Source: Vitrella brassicaformis
Lineage: Eukaryota > Sar > Vitrellaceae
DNA length: 64,000 nt
Assembly (NCBI GenBank): GCA_001179505.1
Contig: CDMY01000220.1
Span: 73,755-137,754 of the forward strand
Reading direction: 5' to 3'
Below, piece after piece: positions 47,551-59,545 of this stretch. Position numbers and translations under genes: made by a program. The notes under the pieces are model-generated. The model worked only from the letters and a program-made list of their open reading frames with translations, searched no databases and was not told where the DNA came from. Position 1 is the first letter of the stretch. Each line of letters opens with the position of its first letter.

Positions 47551-50500
47551 ATGCTCCACAGCAAGCGGAGTGCGTCCATCAAGGAGAACCTCAGCAACCT
47601 GTGAGAAAACACCTCACTCACCGACACTGTCCCAAGTTGTGTGCTGTGTGTTGTGTGTCTGGCCATCAGGCAAGTGGCAGCTGACTCCACGCTCTATGTC
47701 GCCAATCAAGTCAAAGACATCTCACCGCTACTCACGGTGCGCATCAGGCAGATGTCACGTCACTCACTGGTCACCTGCCCACTTGTGTGTGTGCCTGCCT
47801 GTGCTGTGCCCCCGTCTGGCGTGTCTGCCTGCAGCAATATCCTGCCTTGGGTCCATGTTTGCTGTCCAACTGCATGGGCCTCAACCTGGATGACCTCTAC
47901 TGCTTCAGCTACCAGCCACAGGCAGGCACACCACACCCTCACACACACACACACACACACAAACAGGAGAGGGCGATTCTTCATTCTCGATGGCTGTCTG
48001 TCGACCTTTCCCTCTCTCGCGTCCCGTGCAGCATCGCATCGACCCGCTGCTGGATTCGCGTGGCCTCGTGAGTCCCCACCCCGACCACACCTTTGTAAAC
48101 AGCCTCAACGCCGACAGCCACCAGCACCGCCCCTTCCACTCGCCCTCAGTGGTGCTCTCACGCATCAGCCACGCCAAGCCATCCATACTGCGTCGCAAGT
48201 CGTGGGCGCGTGGCGCCACACCGTGTGCCAGGGGTCTGCTGCCGACCATCCACGATGGGAGCAGCCATCACGACGATGACTCGAACAGTAGCAACAGCCC
48301 AGTGGCAGTGGTGTCACCACTGCAGCAGAAGGTGCTCGCCGCGGCCGAGAGGTTCGGCGCCGACGTCGTGGACAACACGTCCTCTGCGTCCCGTGGCCTG
48401 AGGCACGCAGCGACCGACGACAATGTGGCGGCGGTGCCGCAGACGCCCATCTCGCTGGGGCTGCCCATCCGCGACAGGAGGTCATCTCTGCCGACGGGCC
48501 CGTCGTTCGGGTCGCTGCGTGACGACGACAGCGACGAGCCCAGGACAGATGACGCCAGGGCGCTGGAGAGGATCAGTGATTTGTCCAGCAACAACCCCAT
48601 CAAGCGACCCAACTTCAGGAGGTAGGTAGGGATGGATGGAGGAAGACCGAAACCGGCGGAAGCAGACGAGAAAGAAGCCTTTGTTTCGTTCATTGCTACT
48701 CACTCAGGTGCCCGGTGCCGCGTAGCGTGGCGGAGTTTCCTGGGCAGCTGCCTCTTGGGGCCGGGCCTGGCGGCTCCCTCCACACAGTGTCGTTCGTCCT
48801 GCCGACGGAGGACCGGCGAGACCCCTCCGACAGGTCCACGTCGTCCCGCACGTCTGACGGCGACAGCGGCTCGTCGCCCACTGCCTCCACCAGCCCCACA
48901 CAGCCATCAACGGCAGCCGATGCGCCATTCAAGACCTCCCACGCCCTGCATCAGTATGGGGGCGAGCAGGTGCCCAGCTCGCTGGACTTCAGCAGCGACC
49001 ACTTCGTCGGTTTGTTCTCGCGAGAGGCGCGGCAGCTCAAGGGCCACGAGTGGCCGTCGATACCGGCGCTCAATGAGCAGATGGCGCATGTGATACTGCA
49101 CAGCTGCCCGACAGTGGCGTACCTGGGGAGCTGCAAGCACGAGCGGCTGACGGCCTGCTCCACCAGGAGGCGTGAGGATGAGGGGTGCAGCGGCGATGAG
49201 GACATGTGTGGGATTGCGAGGGCCCCTTCTCCCTCACCTGAGTCGGATGCAGTGCAGCCACTGTGTCTGGACCAGGTATGTACGCAACCACCCACATGCC
49301 GAACAGCCCGACAGATGCACACACAAACTTGTATGTGATGTGATGGTCAGCGATGGTTTTGCCGTTGGGTGCTGGTGCGCAAGCAGCGCATCAGTGACAG
49401 CGCCACCAACCCCACATACCTCTTCCGGTTCGCGTCGGTCCACGCCACTCGCTCCCTCCAGATAGCCGTCGGGCAGCACGTGTGTGTGCGGCTGTGGAGC
49501 CGCCACCAGCACAAGTGGGTGGAGAGGTACTACACCCCCATCTTCTCGTGCTGCCCCACCCTGGCCTGCTCCACCAGCCCACTGGTCAGGCGACACGTGG
49601 GGGCCGCTGACGCCCCTCAGAGCCCACCCAGCCCTCCAGCAGAGCTGCCGGTACGGATGGACACAGACACGGACATATCGTATCGCACACACCCCATGGA
49701 TGTCTGGATGCTGTGGCGGGGTGTGTGCAATGCAGCTGGGCGGTAGTGTGCCGGTCGGTTTGGAGATCGGGTCTTCGGACCAGTCGTCTGTGCGGCGTCC
49801 CCTGCTGTCGTCTGCGACGTGCGACGCCACTCCGGCGAGCACGAGCGGCAACACCACCTGGTCGCATTGCGACATCCACGGGTGCGAGAGCAACTCGAGC
49901 AGGGAGACCGGCGACATGGCCGAGGCACCTGCTGACGGAGGGGAGGGGGTGGAGGAGGAGCTGCAGCCGCCTGATGCCGATGCAGCGGCGGACCATCACA
50001 GCAAGATGCGCAGTCGGAGCCACAGCGCGCCCCTGGGTGTGACGGCCACCATGAGCCCTGGGCAGCTGGAGTTGATGGTCAAGATCTTCCCGGACGGCGA
50101 GATGACCAGCCAGCTGCAGCAGCTGGTCCCGGGCGACAGCGTCCAGATCAAAGGGCCGTTCGGCATAGACCTCATGGCCAACCCCCTGGAGCAGCCGTGG
50201 CGGCGTGTGCTGCTGGTGGGTGGGGGCGTGGGCATCACCCCACTCCTGCAGATTCTGCAGCACGCCTTCACTCACTGGCACCTGCCGACGCGCGACCCCT
50301 CCCAGCCCCCCTCCGCCCCGCCATCACTCCCGCGCGACTGCCCGGCCATTCTGTTCGTGCAGATCGAGGACACCGAGGGCGATGTGGCGCTGCAGGATGA
50401 GCTCGACCACTTGGCCAAGGTGCACCCCACCTTCATGGTGCAGCGGCACGTGCTCCAGCCGTCCGGTGACGGCGAGGGCAGCGGCCGGTCGGGCGGGTCG

Positions 50501-50791
50501 GGGTCGACGGACGCCAAGAAGAACCCTTTGACCAAGGCGATCTTCGATGGCTACCTGCAGGTGGGTGCCTCAGTGTGAGGGAGGGGGGCGGGGGATGCGG
50601 CTTTGGTCATACTAGGTCCATTATGTTGTGTGTTGTGTGTTGTGCAGCGTCTGTGGTCGGTGGTGGGTGGCGAGGGCATGCGTGGCGCCCGTGACAGGGC
50701 CTTTATCTGCGGCCCTTGCCCCTTCCAGAAGTACATCGTGTCGCTGATGGACCCGGACGTCATCTCGCCCAAGTGCATCTTCACCATCTGA
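47551..50791 (+). CDS. FNR/cytochrome-b5-reductase-type flavoprotein with large insertions
   Basis: Exons 47551-47600, 47670-47736, 47835-47921, 48032-48621, 48708-49275, 49351-49650, 49736-50560 and 50648-50791 give 876 residues. The C-terminal third is a ferredoxin-NADP-reductase-type module: flavin-binding VERYYTPI (the RxYT site), GDSVQIKGPFG, NAD(P)-binding RRVLLVGGGVGITPLLQIL and FICGPCPF. About 170 polar residues are inserted between the RxYT strand and the rest of the FAD domain. The first 500 residues are mostly disordered and hold no domain I can name, although HALHQYGGEQVPSSLDF may be structured. Such modules pass electrons from NAD(P)H to heme or Fe-S partners. The intron after 47921 begins with GC (CAG|GCAGGC). 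Confidence 0.85.
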
Positions 50792-52929
50792 TGGATGGAT
50801 GGGTGTATGTATGTATCGTGATGAATTGATGTGTTGATGTTTCTCGTTCGTATATGGGCATGTGTAGGGGTATTTTGCGGTGTGCGCGATGGATGCGATG
50901 CGATGCGATGCGTATGTTAGCCAGCCAGCCAGCTAGCAATCGACCGGAGCGAGAGCCCACAAACACTCACTCATACTCACTCACACTCACTCGCTTGTTC
51001 ACCTAACTACATGTGTGTGTATAGTCAGTCGGCTCCCGAGTCTCTTGTGTGGTTGAATGTGTACATGTATGTCTGTGGGTGGGTGGGGGATATTTCTTCT
51101 CTGCGTACTTGCTGCCTGTTTCTTTGCTTGCTTGCTTGCTTGTGTGTCCGTTGTGTGTGGGGGGTATTTCCTTGTACCTTGTATCCTTGTATTCTTGTAT
51201 TCTTGTCCAGCCAGCTACTGCGCGACAGCACAGAAATCCTTTCGCGACGCCACTCACCCATCCCATCCCCCGCTGTGCTACCTACCTACCTGTCTTGTTC
51301 GAGACGTGTCCATCAGTGCAGTCAGTATTTTGTTTTGCTCTGATTATTTTACTGGGGCAAGGGTGGGTGGGTGGGTGGAACTCTATTCCTCCATTCTTTT
51401 CAATGTCTCGTTCGTTGTGTCTACCGACACGCGCTTCACGGGCTTGTTCCTTTCTTCTTTGCTGGCTGGTTTTCCTTTATGACGTGTGTGTGTGTGTGTT
51501 CCTCCTCGATGGGATGGCTGCCTTTAGTCAGTGAACATGACAGTGCGCTGCGCCCGCTCTCAGGGCTGGTGCCTTTGCATACACCATGACATGACACCTT
51601 ACTTTCTTACAGGAAGAGCCACAGTATGGGCTCTTTTTCAATCGCACGCATGACTGTCAGGTCAGTGGGACACAAAATTACATTCATACCCACTGCTTCG
51701 TTTGTGTACGTATCGGCGTACACCTGGGCCAGCCTGGCCCAGCAATCAATGCATGGGCCGAGCCAGGCTGGGCTGGGCTGGCCCCCATCCAATCCATACC
51801 GCCTCCCCCCCTCCTCTGTCACCCCGTACGTGTGTACGGGTTTTTGTTGCTGCCGTGTGCGTGTGTGACGGGCCGGCTGTCACAACTATTTTTGCTGCAT
51901 GGCCACCTCCCCTCTGCTCTTGTACTCCCTCTCTGTCTGTCTTTCTGACTCGCTTTCTAGCTGGCTGCCTATGTATGTGTGTATGTACGTATGTATGTCG
52001 TGTGGTTGACGGAATGCATCGTTCGATGTGCTGCTGCTTGGTGCTTGGCGAACGGATGAGATACAGCGCACACCACACACACCACACCACAGACACGGGA
52101 ACTTTTTGCCAGGAAGCCACCTGCCCCACTCCCGATTGTGTGTGCGTCGGTATGTATGTTCCGGCTGCTATTCACTCGCTCCTTCCTTCCCTCACTCTCT
52201 CACTCACTGACTGGCTCTCTCGCTGACCCACTCAGTCATTCCCTTGCTGCCCAAGCCGTCCGTGTCCTTGACATTGTGCGGCTCTACATGGACGGACATG
52301 TCCGTGAAGTCCTACACACGAATTTTGCGTACACTGGCTGCGTAAACAGTCACAACTGCGGGGTGTGTGTCCTATAACTATGCGCGCTGTGCAATCTCAA
52401 ATTTTGCCCGGCTGGAAGTGTGTCACTTGATTACACACACTCACATATCGACACGCACACACATCACATGGACGTGGACGTTGGCTGGCCACATGACTGA
52501 CATGAATGGGTGGATGTCGGGTGCCCACCACTTCCGGTAGTGCATATGGGTGGGTGGTGTGGTGTGTGGTGGCTGTGGGCACACCAGCAGCTGGCTGGTG
52601 CCTGTGCGTGTGTTGGTTGGTGTGCAGCTGACGTAGCGTGGCGTACTACTGCTGTACATATTTTTGGGTGTGGTGTGTCGACCTGGACGATTTGCCCCTA
52701 TGTTGGTATCGTTTGTGATCAACTCGTGAGAAAGACAGAGTGGGTGACCGACCGACCGACCGACCGTCTGCCTGTCTGTTTTGCTGGCTGTTTGCGGACA
52801 TGATCGCATGCCGCGATGCGTTCAAGGCACGGCACTCACTCTCCCACTGGCGCTCTCTCTCTCCAAGCAATGCAAGCCATCCATTCATCCATGGCCGGCA
52901 CTGCCACACTTACACTCTCGCAGAGACAC
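50792..52929. other. Large intergenic region
   Basis: The longest gene-free stretch in the window, 2.1 kb between converging gene ends. It contains many CT-, GT- and GGAT-type repeats and runs such as GATGC repeats near 50885-50912. No exon with coding character or RNA gene was recognised. Confidence 0.5.
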
Positions 52930-55900
52930 TCAGACATCAAACTCCTCCGGCAGTGTGTCGGTTGACTTGAGCGACGAGAGAGCCAGGTAGGCCACCCAGA
53001 AGGACACGAGAATCGCTGCCCCTGTCAGTTTGGACACCTTGGGGCCGCCCAGCTCACCCCCCAGCTTCGACCGACGCACAGCTAGCAGCACGATGCACGC
53101 CAGGGCGAGAATTGTGAACACCTGAATAAAACACAGGCACATCTGTGCTGCAATGCCACGCACCAGCTGCCTGCATCCCATACATACCATAACGCTGAAC
53201 CCGAGAGACCCAGCTGGCACGGCGAAGGCGCCATCAGGATATTTCTCGGCAATGTCGGGATACTCCTCCTTCCACTTGGCAGTCGACCCACGAGCACTCC
53301 TGACAGGCAACCACCAACAGGCATGGTTGTGCGTGTGTCTCAGGTCTGGTTTCGTCCACGCACCAAACGAAGGATGCGATCATCCAGGGCAGCCCCAGGC
53401 CCAGGAACACGTTGACGGAATTGCTGTGCGGGACGACACGTAACGTACAGACGATGTCTCCAGACACGACACGTGTCCATCCAAAAATCATTTTGTCTGC
53501 ACCTCACCTGCCGGTGATGTTGCCAATGGATGCGTCTGCGTAGGGGTCCTTCTGGGCCGCAGCCTTGCTCGCAAATGTATCGGGCAAACTGGATTGCATT
53601 GCAGGCATCCACACACGGGCCATGCATGACATGACAACCAACACTCAGCGTGGCTCCCTGTCGGTTTGTTTTCACCTTGTGCCGAGGGCCACGATGGAGA
53701 TGGCGGTGATCTGATTCAAGACACAGGGGCAATCAGCAGCGCACGTGTAGCTAGCTGGTCGGTCAGTAATGCGCTTCAGTGGAGTGGATGTCTCGCCCAT
53801 TACTTTACCTCGTCGGGGACGCCAACCACACAGCCGAAGAAACCTTTACCAACCAACGCACAGAGCGTGAGCGACAGAAGAAATGTAAAGGAAACCAGAT
53901 TCCTCACTGGACAGATCTTGTACGATGGCCGTGACCAAGCCTATCATCCTACATGGGCAGCCATCCACATACACGCACACACGCCACTTAGACAGCATTG
54001 AAGACGGAGACATCTATTGGCGTGTGTGTCTGTGTGTACGCGAGTGAAGTGACGAAGCAGAGGTATCCGTTTGCGATCGAAGTCGGCGGGCACGTCACGC
54101 TAAAAATCATCTTCCTGCAGGACAAATGGCAGCCGACCGGCAGGCAAGTGATTTCAGCCGTGGGGCTGGCCATTCTCACTCACCATGGAAATGCTCTGAG
54201 TAAGGGAGACACACAGAAGGATGGATATGGGGTGTGCACGACTGCAGCGCAGGGCGCCTCTGCGTTTCGACGCTTACATGATGTGCAGAATCCAGTCGAC
54301 ACAGCTCGCCTCAGCCTAGGAAAACACACACCGACGTGCTCGCACACAGACAGGTACCCCCACCTGTCTGTCCCCACCTGGTCTTCAGGGCTTCCGTTGC
54401 AGTAGAGGTTGGAGATGAATGACTCCTTCCATTCCCTCCTGGCGGACCTGAGTGCGTCTATGTTGCAGCCGACGTAGGTCAGCATGTCCACGGGCGACCA
54501 CACGTGCATCCTGTCCTCACTCAATATGTGGCACACTGCTATGCAACTGAGGCAGGCAGGCAGGCAGGCAGAAGCCACGAAGGGAGAAAGAATGGTGAGA
54601 CACGCCCGCCCACCAGCCATACCGGTCAGAGAAGCCGTCTTGGGTTGGGTCGAATGTCGCGCCGCCTTCCGCGTCAGTAATGATTACTGATCAAAGGAGG
54701 ACACAGCAATGCATTACAAGTACTCGTGCATCCTTTGCTCACCCCTGAAGGTCTCTGCTAGCTAGAGGGAGGACAAGACAACAGGGCAGGGGAGGGGGGG
54801 AGGGAGGGAGGGAGGGAGGGGGCGACGGAGGGAAAATGCAAGGGGGGGAGGGAGGGAATGTATTAATGCAAGCATCATGTGGATCTGCTAGTGTGCGCGT
54901 GCTGTACCTCATAACTGAACGGCGGACAGACACAACACTTTGTAAGTTCCTGCTCCGACGTCATTGGGATGGGGTGGGTGTCTTGTGCCTTACTTGGGGT
55001 CATCGATGATGGGCACAAAGAGATGTTTGATGCACTCGCCAGGCGCAAAACACAACTCGCCCTGTCAACACGAAATGCGAAACGAGCAACCAGGCTGGAA
55101 TAGTCTCTACCTCGATTGGTTCGTAGTCCATTCCGCTCTTGGCCGTCCCATCCTCAGTGTGGTAGTGACACGACAAATAGCCCTCACAACCCTGCACACA
55201 CGTCTCGACAATTAGTGGATTTGCCAAGCCATGGACACACTGACCCCGAATCGATGCACAGCGAACGTTGCGATACCCGCATCTGGTGAGCGGTGAAGAG
55301 AATGGAACCAGGTCGGCATACACGGTTTGCGATTGCCCAGCTCACCTTCCCTGATATAGACGGTGTCCTGAAGAAAGGCAAATACACTCTCCGCCGACAC
55401 CTCTGGCCGCTCGACCGTCACCGTACACCTGCACGGACACCATATGTCATTCACGGAAGTTCCTATACGCCATACATACGCGGCAGTTCTGTGTGCGCTG
55501 AGCCGGTGGTGACCTGGTGTGTGAACCGGCCATGACCATTGAGCCCGGCGGCGCCTCACTCGCCTCGGCAAGCACCACCTGAAAGCTCGGCGCATGGTCC
55601 CCATCAGGACCCTGCAGGCATGAAACCACACACATGTGCGAGACGCACGAAGCACCGTGTAGGGCGGAGTGAGTGACAGAAAGACCATGATATAGTTGCT
55701 GCCAGCGGTGGGCCCCTCTGTCCTCTCCTGTGTCTTGGGTGCCGAGTGGAGGGGGCTACTGGGTGCATGGGTGGGAATGTGCACTTCAACTTCCACCAAG
55801 TCGTCCCCTGGATTGAATGAGAGAGTGCCGCACGGAATCGGCACAAAGTCCCTGACCGTGCACAGAGACACGGGGACAAATGAGGCGGAGAGTCAGCTAG

Positions 55901-58900
55901 GTATGGGTTGGAGCCTTTGTACCTTCCTGGCTTCGCCGTCACTGAATACGCCAGACACATAAAGAGAGCAGGCAACAAGGGAGTACATGTCTAGATCTTG
56001 CCGGCCTTACGAGCTTTCGTGAAGAGGGAGCATCCCACCGTCTCACTGAGGTTCTTGCTGCGCCTCTTTACCTGCAGGAGAACACAGAAAAGTCTTCAAC
56101 ATATCTCATCATATATGTAGAGACACACACATACCTTGACTTTGGCTGTGGGCACGTCGGAGGACACCCGGAGGCTGGGCTGTGCGAAGTATATGCTGTG
56201 GACCTTCTTGGTATTGAAGGCCTTCTTCGCATCTTCGTATGACGGGAATGGTTTGCCGTTGTCGGTGAAGCATGTGCGATAGAGAGACGCCGCGGTGGAC
56301 GGACCAACCAGGCCCTGATGCACACATACATAAATGCACTTACTGACTCGTTTACGGGCACCGCTCTTGGTGTCTCCGCTTGCCTTGAAGGCTGTAACGG
56401 CATTCAGGTCATTCCCCCCTTGTGCCATCACCTGTCACACCACACACCAAAGAGCAGGCAGTAAGAGGCCTCGACATCCACGTTGACGGTCACCCACATC
56501 GAAGAGTCCCTTCCATGAGTGTCCGGTGCACTTGGACATCAGTTGCCGCTCGCGCACCGTCTGCAGAAATGACCGCAGCGATACCATGCTGTCTGCAGGG
56601 CACAGAAAAGGACAGCGGGTATGACAGTGCATGGTCTCCGTTCGTCTCTCCGCATTTCACCTTCTGCTTTGGCCCGGTCCGTCGCGCTGCTGCGGCTGAG
56701 CTGAAGGCAATCTGCATCCAGTAAGCAAGCACGACACAAACACCCTCTTTGTGGCCGCAAATTCGAAAAAAATGACACCACTGCACCGTTGGCGATGTCT
56801 TGTCCTTTCGGCATCTCAAGCACGTGAGCAATGCGGCTTACGTCGCTCGCACTCGTAACTACATCAAAGCGGGCACACGTCACATTCACAAGGATGCACC
56901 TCAGCCATTCTGCTGTATTGGTACATTCTGATGATTCGTCTGTGGAGAAGAGTCCAAATGCCCACACACATTCGGCGACCTGATCCAGTGAGAGCACGGT
57001 CCTCTCTTTCGGGGCTTCCGGCGGCAACACAGCGTGCTTCTTGCCACCCGTCATGCGCCTGATACTCTCACGCTGCAGGACACATAAGGCACACACGCCC
57101 CATGCATGTGCGTATGTACGCACCTATGTATGTGTGTGCATTTATGTGCATGTGGCCAGCGCACCCACTCGGTATGAGAGGTAGTTGTGCGTGGCTGCGG
57201 CCCCGAGGTTCGCACCCTCATCGTGCAGGCTCGACGGAGGACGGCGGAGCGACTCGAAATGCGCAACAACTACATACATTCATATTGACACTTCAATTGC
57301 GACTCCGATCCAGGCCGATTGCCTGCCTTACTTGGTTCTTGTGTGGTGTCTTCTTCAATGATGGGCAGTAGGTCTTTGGTGTCTGTCGTTACCGCCCGCC
57401 GCGCAAACAGATGCTCGATGTCTGCGGCAATCAAGAGAGGACAAAGCATGGACCATCTTTTGGTGCCACGGTCTATGTGTCAACCTGATGTGGATGCAAA
57501 TGCGGCGGCCGATGTGTGGTCGTCTGTCGTGTATTGGGTATTGACCGACCCAACGGAGCATTGATCCGAGTCGCGCTGCTGCGCGTTGCGACCCACAAAA
57601 CCAACCTTCTTCTGCTCATCAAACCAAAGAAAAAGAGGGAATCAATCGAGGCAATACGCGCCTGTTGTGTCCAGATTGCCCGGCTCACCTTTTCTCTGAT
57701 CAATGAGAACGGATCGTCATCACAGTCAATCAGTCGATGAGTCAGAAGAATGGGTAGACTGCTCCCCTCCTACTACTTACTTAAATGAGACGGCCACCTC
57801 CGCCAGCACATCCGCGGCCGCCTCATCTGTTGGTTCGGCGACCGTCTCAGCGAGTGCCTTTTTGCCGGCATTCCGCCTTGTTGGCAGCCAGAGAGTGAAG
57901 TAACCTGGGCAGATGAGTACGTGTGTACATTTCATGTACGTGTGTATCTGCAGAGACGTGACGTCATTTACTAAACGGTCGCCCCCCTACCTTTGTCTGC
58001 CATGAATGCCAGCGTCACCAGCATCGGAAAGAAAATGAAAGTCAAGACACCTGCAAGCAGACAGGACACAGTCACGTTGATTCATCTGTATGTCAATCGT
58101 GGGAGCTTTTACCCTCCCACGGCTCAACAACATCTGGCGACGATCCCTTGAGAATGATCAGCAGCCTGCAATGGACGAACGTAGATACGTGTGAGACACA
58201 ACAAAGACCAGTCGCTTACCAGAGGTATGCGAAGATGGAAGCAGACGCAGTCACTGCATAGACCCCCACGTCCTTGATCTTGCGGATCTGCACGCAAAGC
58301 AGTTGACCCACAGAGAGTACATATGTGTGAAACACAGCAGTAGGCTCTATTGTATTGTATTGTATGCACTCACCTCCCCTGCTGGGATTGACATGATACA
58401 CACTGCAGATATCACCTGCATGTACGCACCAACAGACACAGCACACGCACCACACGTCTCCACACGACTGCGCAGCTGCATGCTCATGCTCTCTGGCCGT
58501 CCAACGTATGTCACCGGTACCAGTAGATTAAACCTGGCGGAGCAGTAGATAAATTCCACTAGCTGCCCATGACATTGATGCGTGTTCCCCTGCTTACGCG
58601 GCTGATCCAACGATGGTCGACGGCCCCAGCTGTCCAGTGTAGAACTCCTGCAGGACCACAAACAATTCGGCAGGCTGGTCTCGGCGTGCAGCCGTGAGGC
58701 ACTGACTCACTGCCTGACCCTCGAGTATATCTCGATGACGGACAGGAGTATCTCGGGGGCGGACGAGCCCAGGGCCATGAGGGTCAGGTTGGCCACCGTG
58801 TCGTTCCACACCTTGACGTGGAAGCGCCTCTTGTAGCCAGGCGCCACCTCCTTGACCACCGGACGAAGAGAGGACGTTATTACCTCTATCGAACCTGCGA

Positions 58901-59218
58901 ACCCAAATTCAAAAGAACCACGCTGTTCTCGATGGCAGGGGTCCCTGCGGGGAGGGATTGTGCTCACCCATGAAGATGTCTGCCACTGAACAATCAGCCC
59001 GATAGAGAGAGAAGGAGACTTCCACGTGGTCGTTCCTTTGTTCTGCTTTGGGGCACGTGTTCGTGTGTGCCGTGCCTGTATGTACCGATGGCGATGCCGA
59101 GGAACATGTATATGTTGCCCGCAAGGTAGAGCACGGCCCGGAGTGCGTTAGGCCACCTCTGTTCGGCATCTCCGAACACCGGGAGGAAAATGCCCTCTGG
59201 ACACTCTGTGCTATCCAT
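52930..59218 (-). CDS. Na+/Ca2+ exchanger (NCX type) with Calx-beta domain
   Basis: Forty-two exons give 1066 residues with every phase closing. The alpha-1 repeat is [18 protein letters not shown] followed by [19 protein letters not shown]. Alpha-2 is [17 protein letters not shown] followed by [18 protein letters not shown]. The loop includes WLLIILKG, a long cytosolic insert, and Calx-beta text ([48 protein letters not shown]). Then comes the conserved [19 protein letters not shown] helix. In known exchangers three Na+ enter for one Ca2+ extruded, and Calx-beta domains sense Ca2+. Microexons are 57689-57695 and 54908-54914 (7 nt each), 54184-54195 (12), 58521-58533 (13), 58968-58985 (18), 55923-55941 and 54743-54761 (19). 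No signal peptide precedes the first helix, unlike animal NCX. The first ATG is at 59216-59218. Confidence 0.93.
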
Positions 59219-59545
59219 GATCACAGCCGCGCAATCGCCGAGTCGGTTGGCGGAGCTACAACGCTCGGGTAACGGTCACGATCGACCCCATGTTCGTTCG
59301 TTCGTTCGTTCGTTCGTTCGTTCACACCCCCATCCCTCCAGTCTTTGCAATTCCATGAACGTTCATACTCATACACAGCTTGACTCTCTCTCTCTCTGCA
59401 TAGATCCGTACTCATCACACTCAGACTTCTTCTTCTCTTTTCACATCGGCTTCCTGTCCATCTTGGCAGACGTGGCACTTGGACAATCACACTGTGACGG
59501 GACTAAAAATCGACTAACACTTTCGTTTGCTCTCTGCCTGCCTTG
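59219..59545. other. Intergenic region with TTCG repeat
   Basis: It separates the exchanger start from the MFS transporter stop, both minus strand. A (TTCG)n tract of about seven units is at about 59294-59320. No octamer and no exon were seen. Confidence 0.5.

Noticed and set aside
50885-50912. GATGC repeats as a regulatory array
   Set aside because: They are one of many simple repeats in the 2.1-kb gene-free stretch and have no distinct neighbour or symmetry.
59294-59320. TTCG tandem units as a telomere-like or CRISPR-like repeat
   Set aside because: The unit is four bases with no spacers and lies between two genes, so it is a plain microsatellite.
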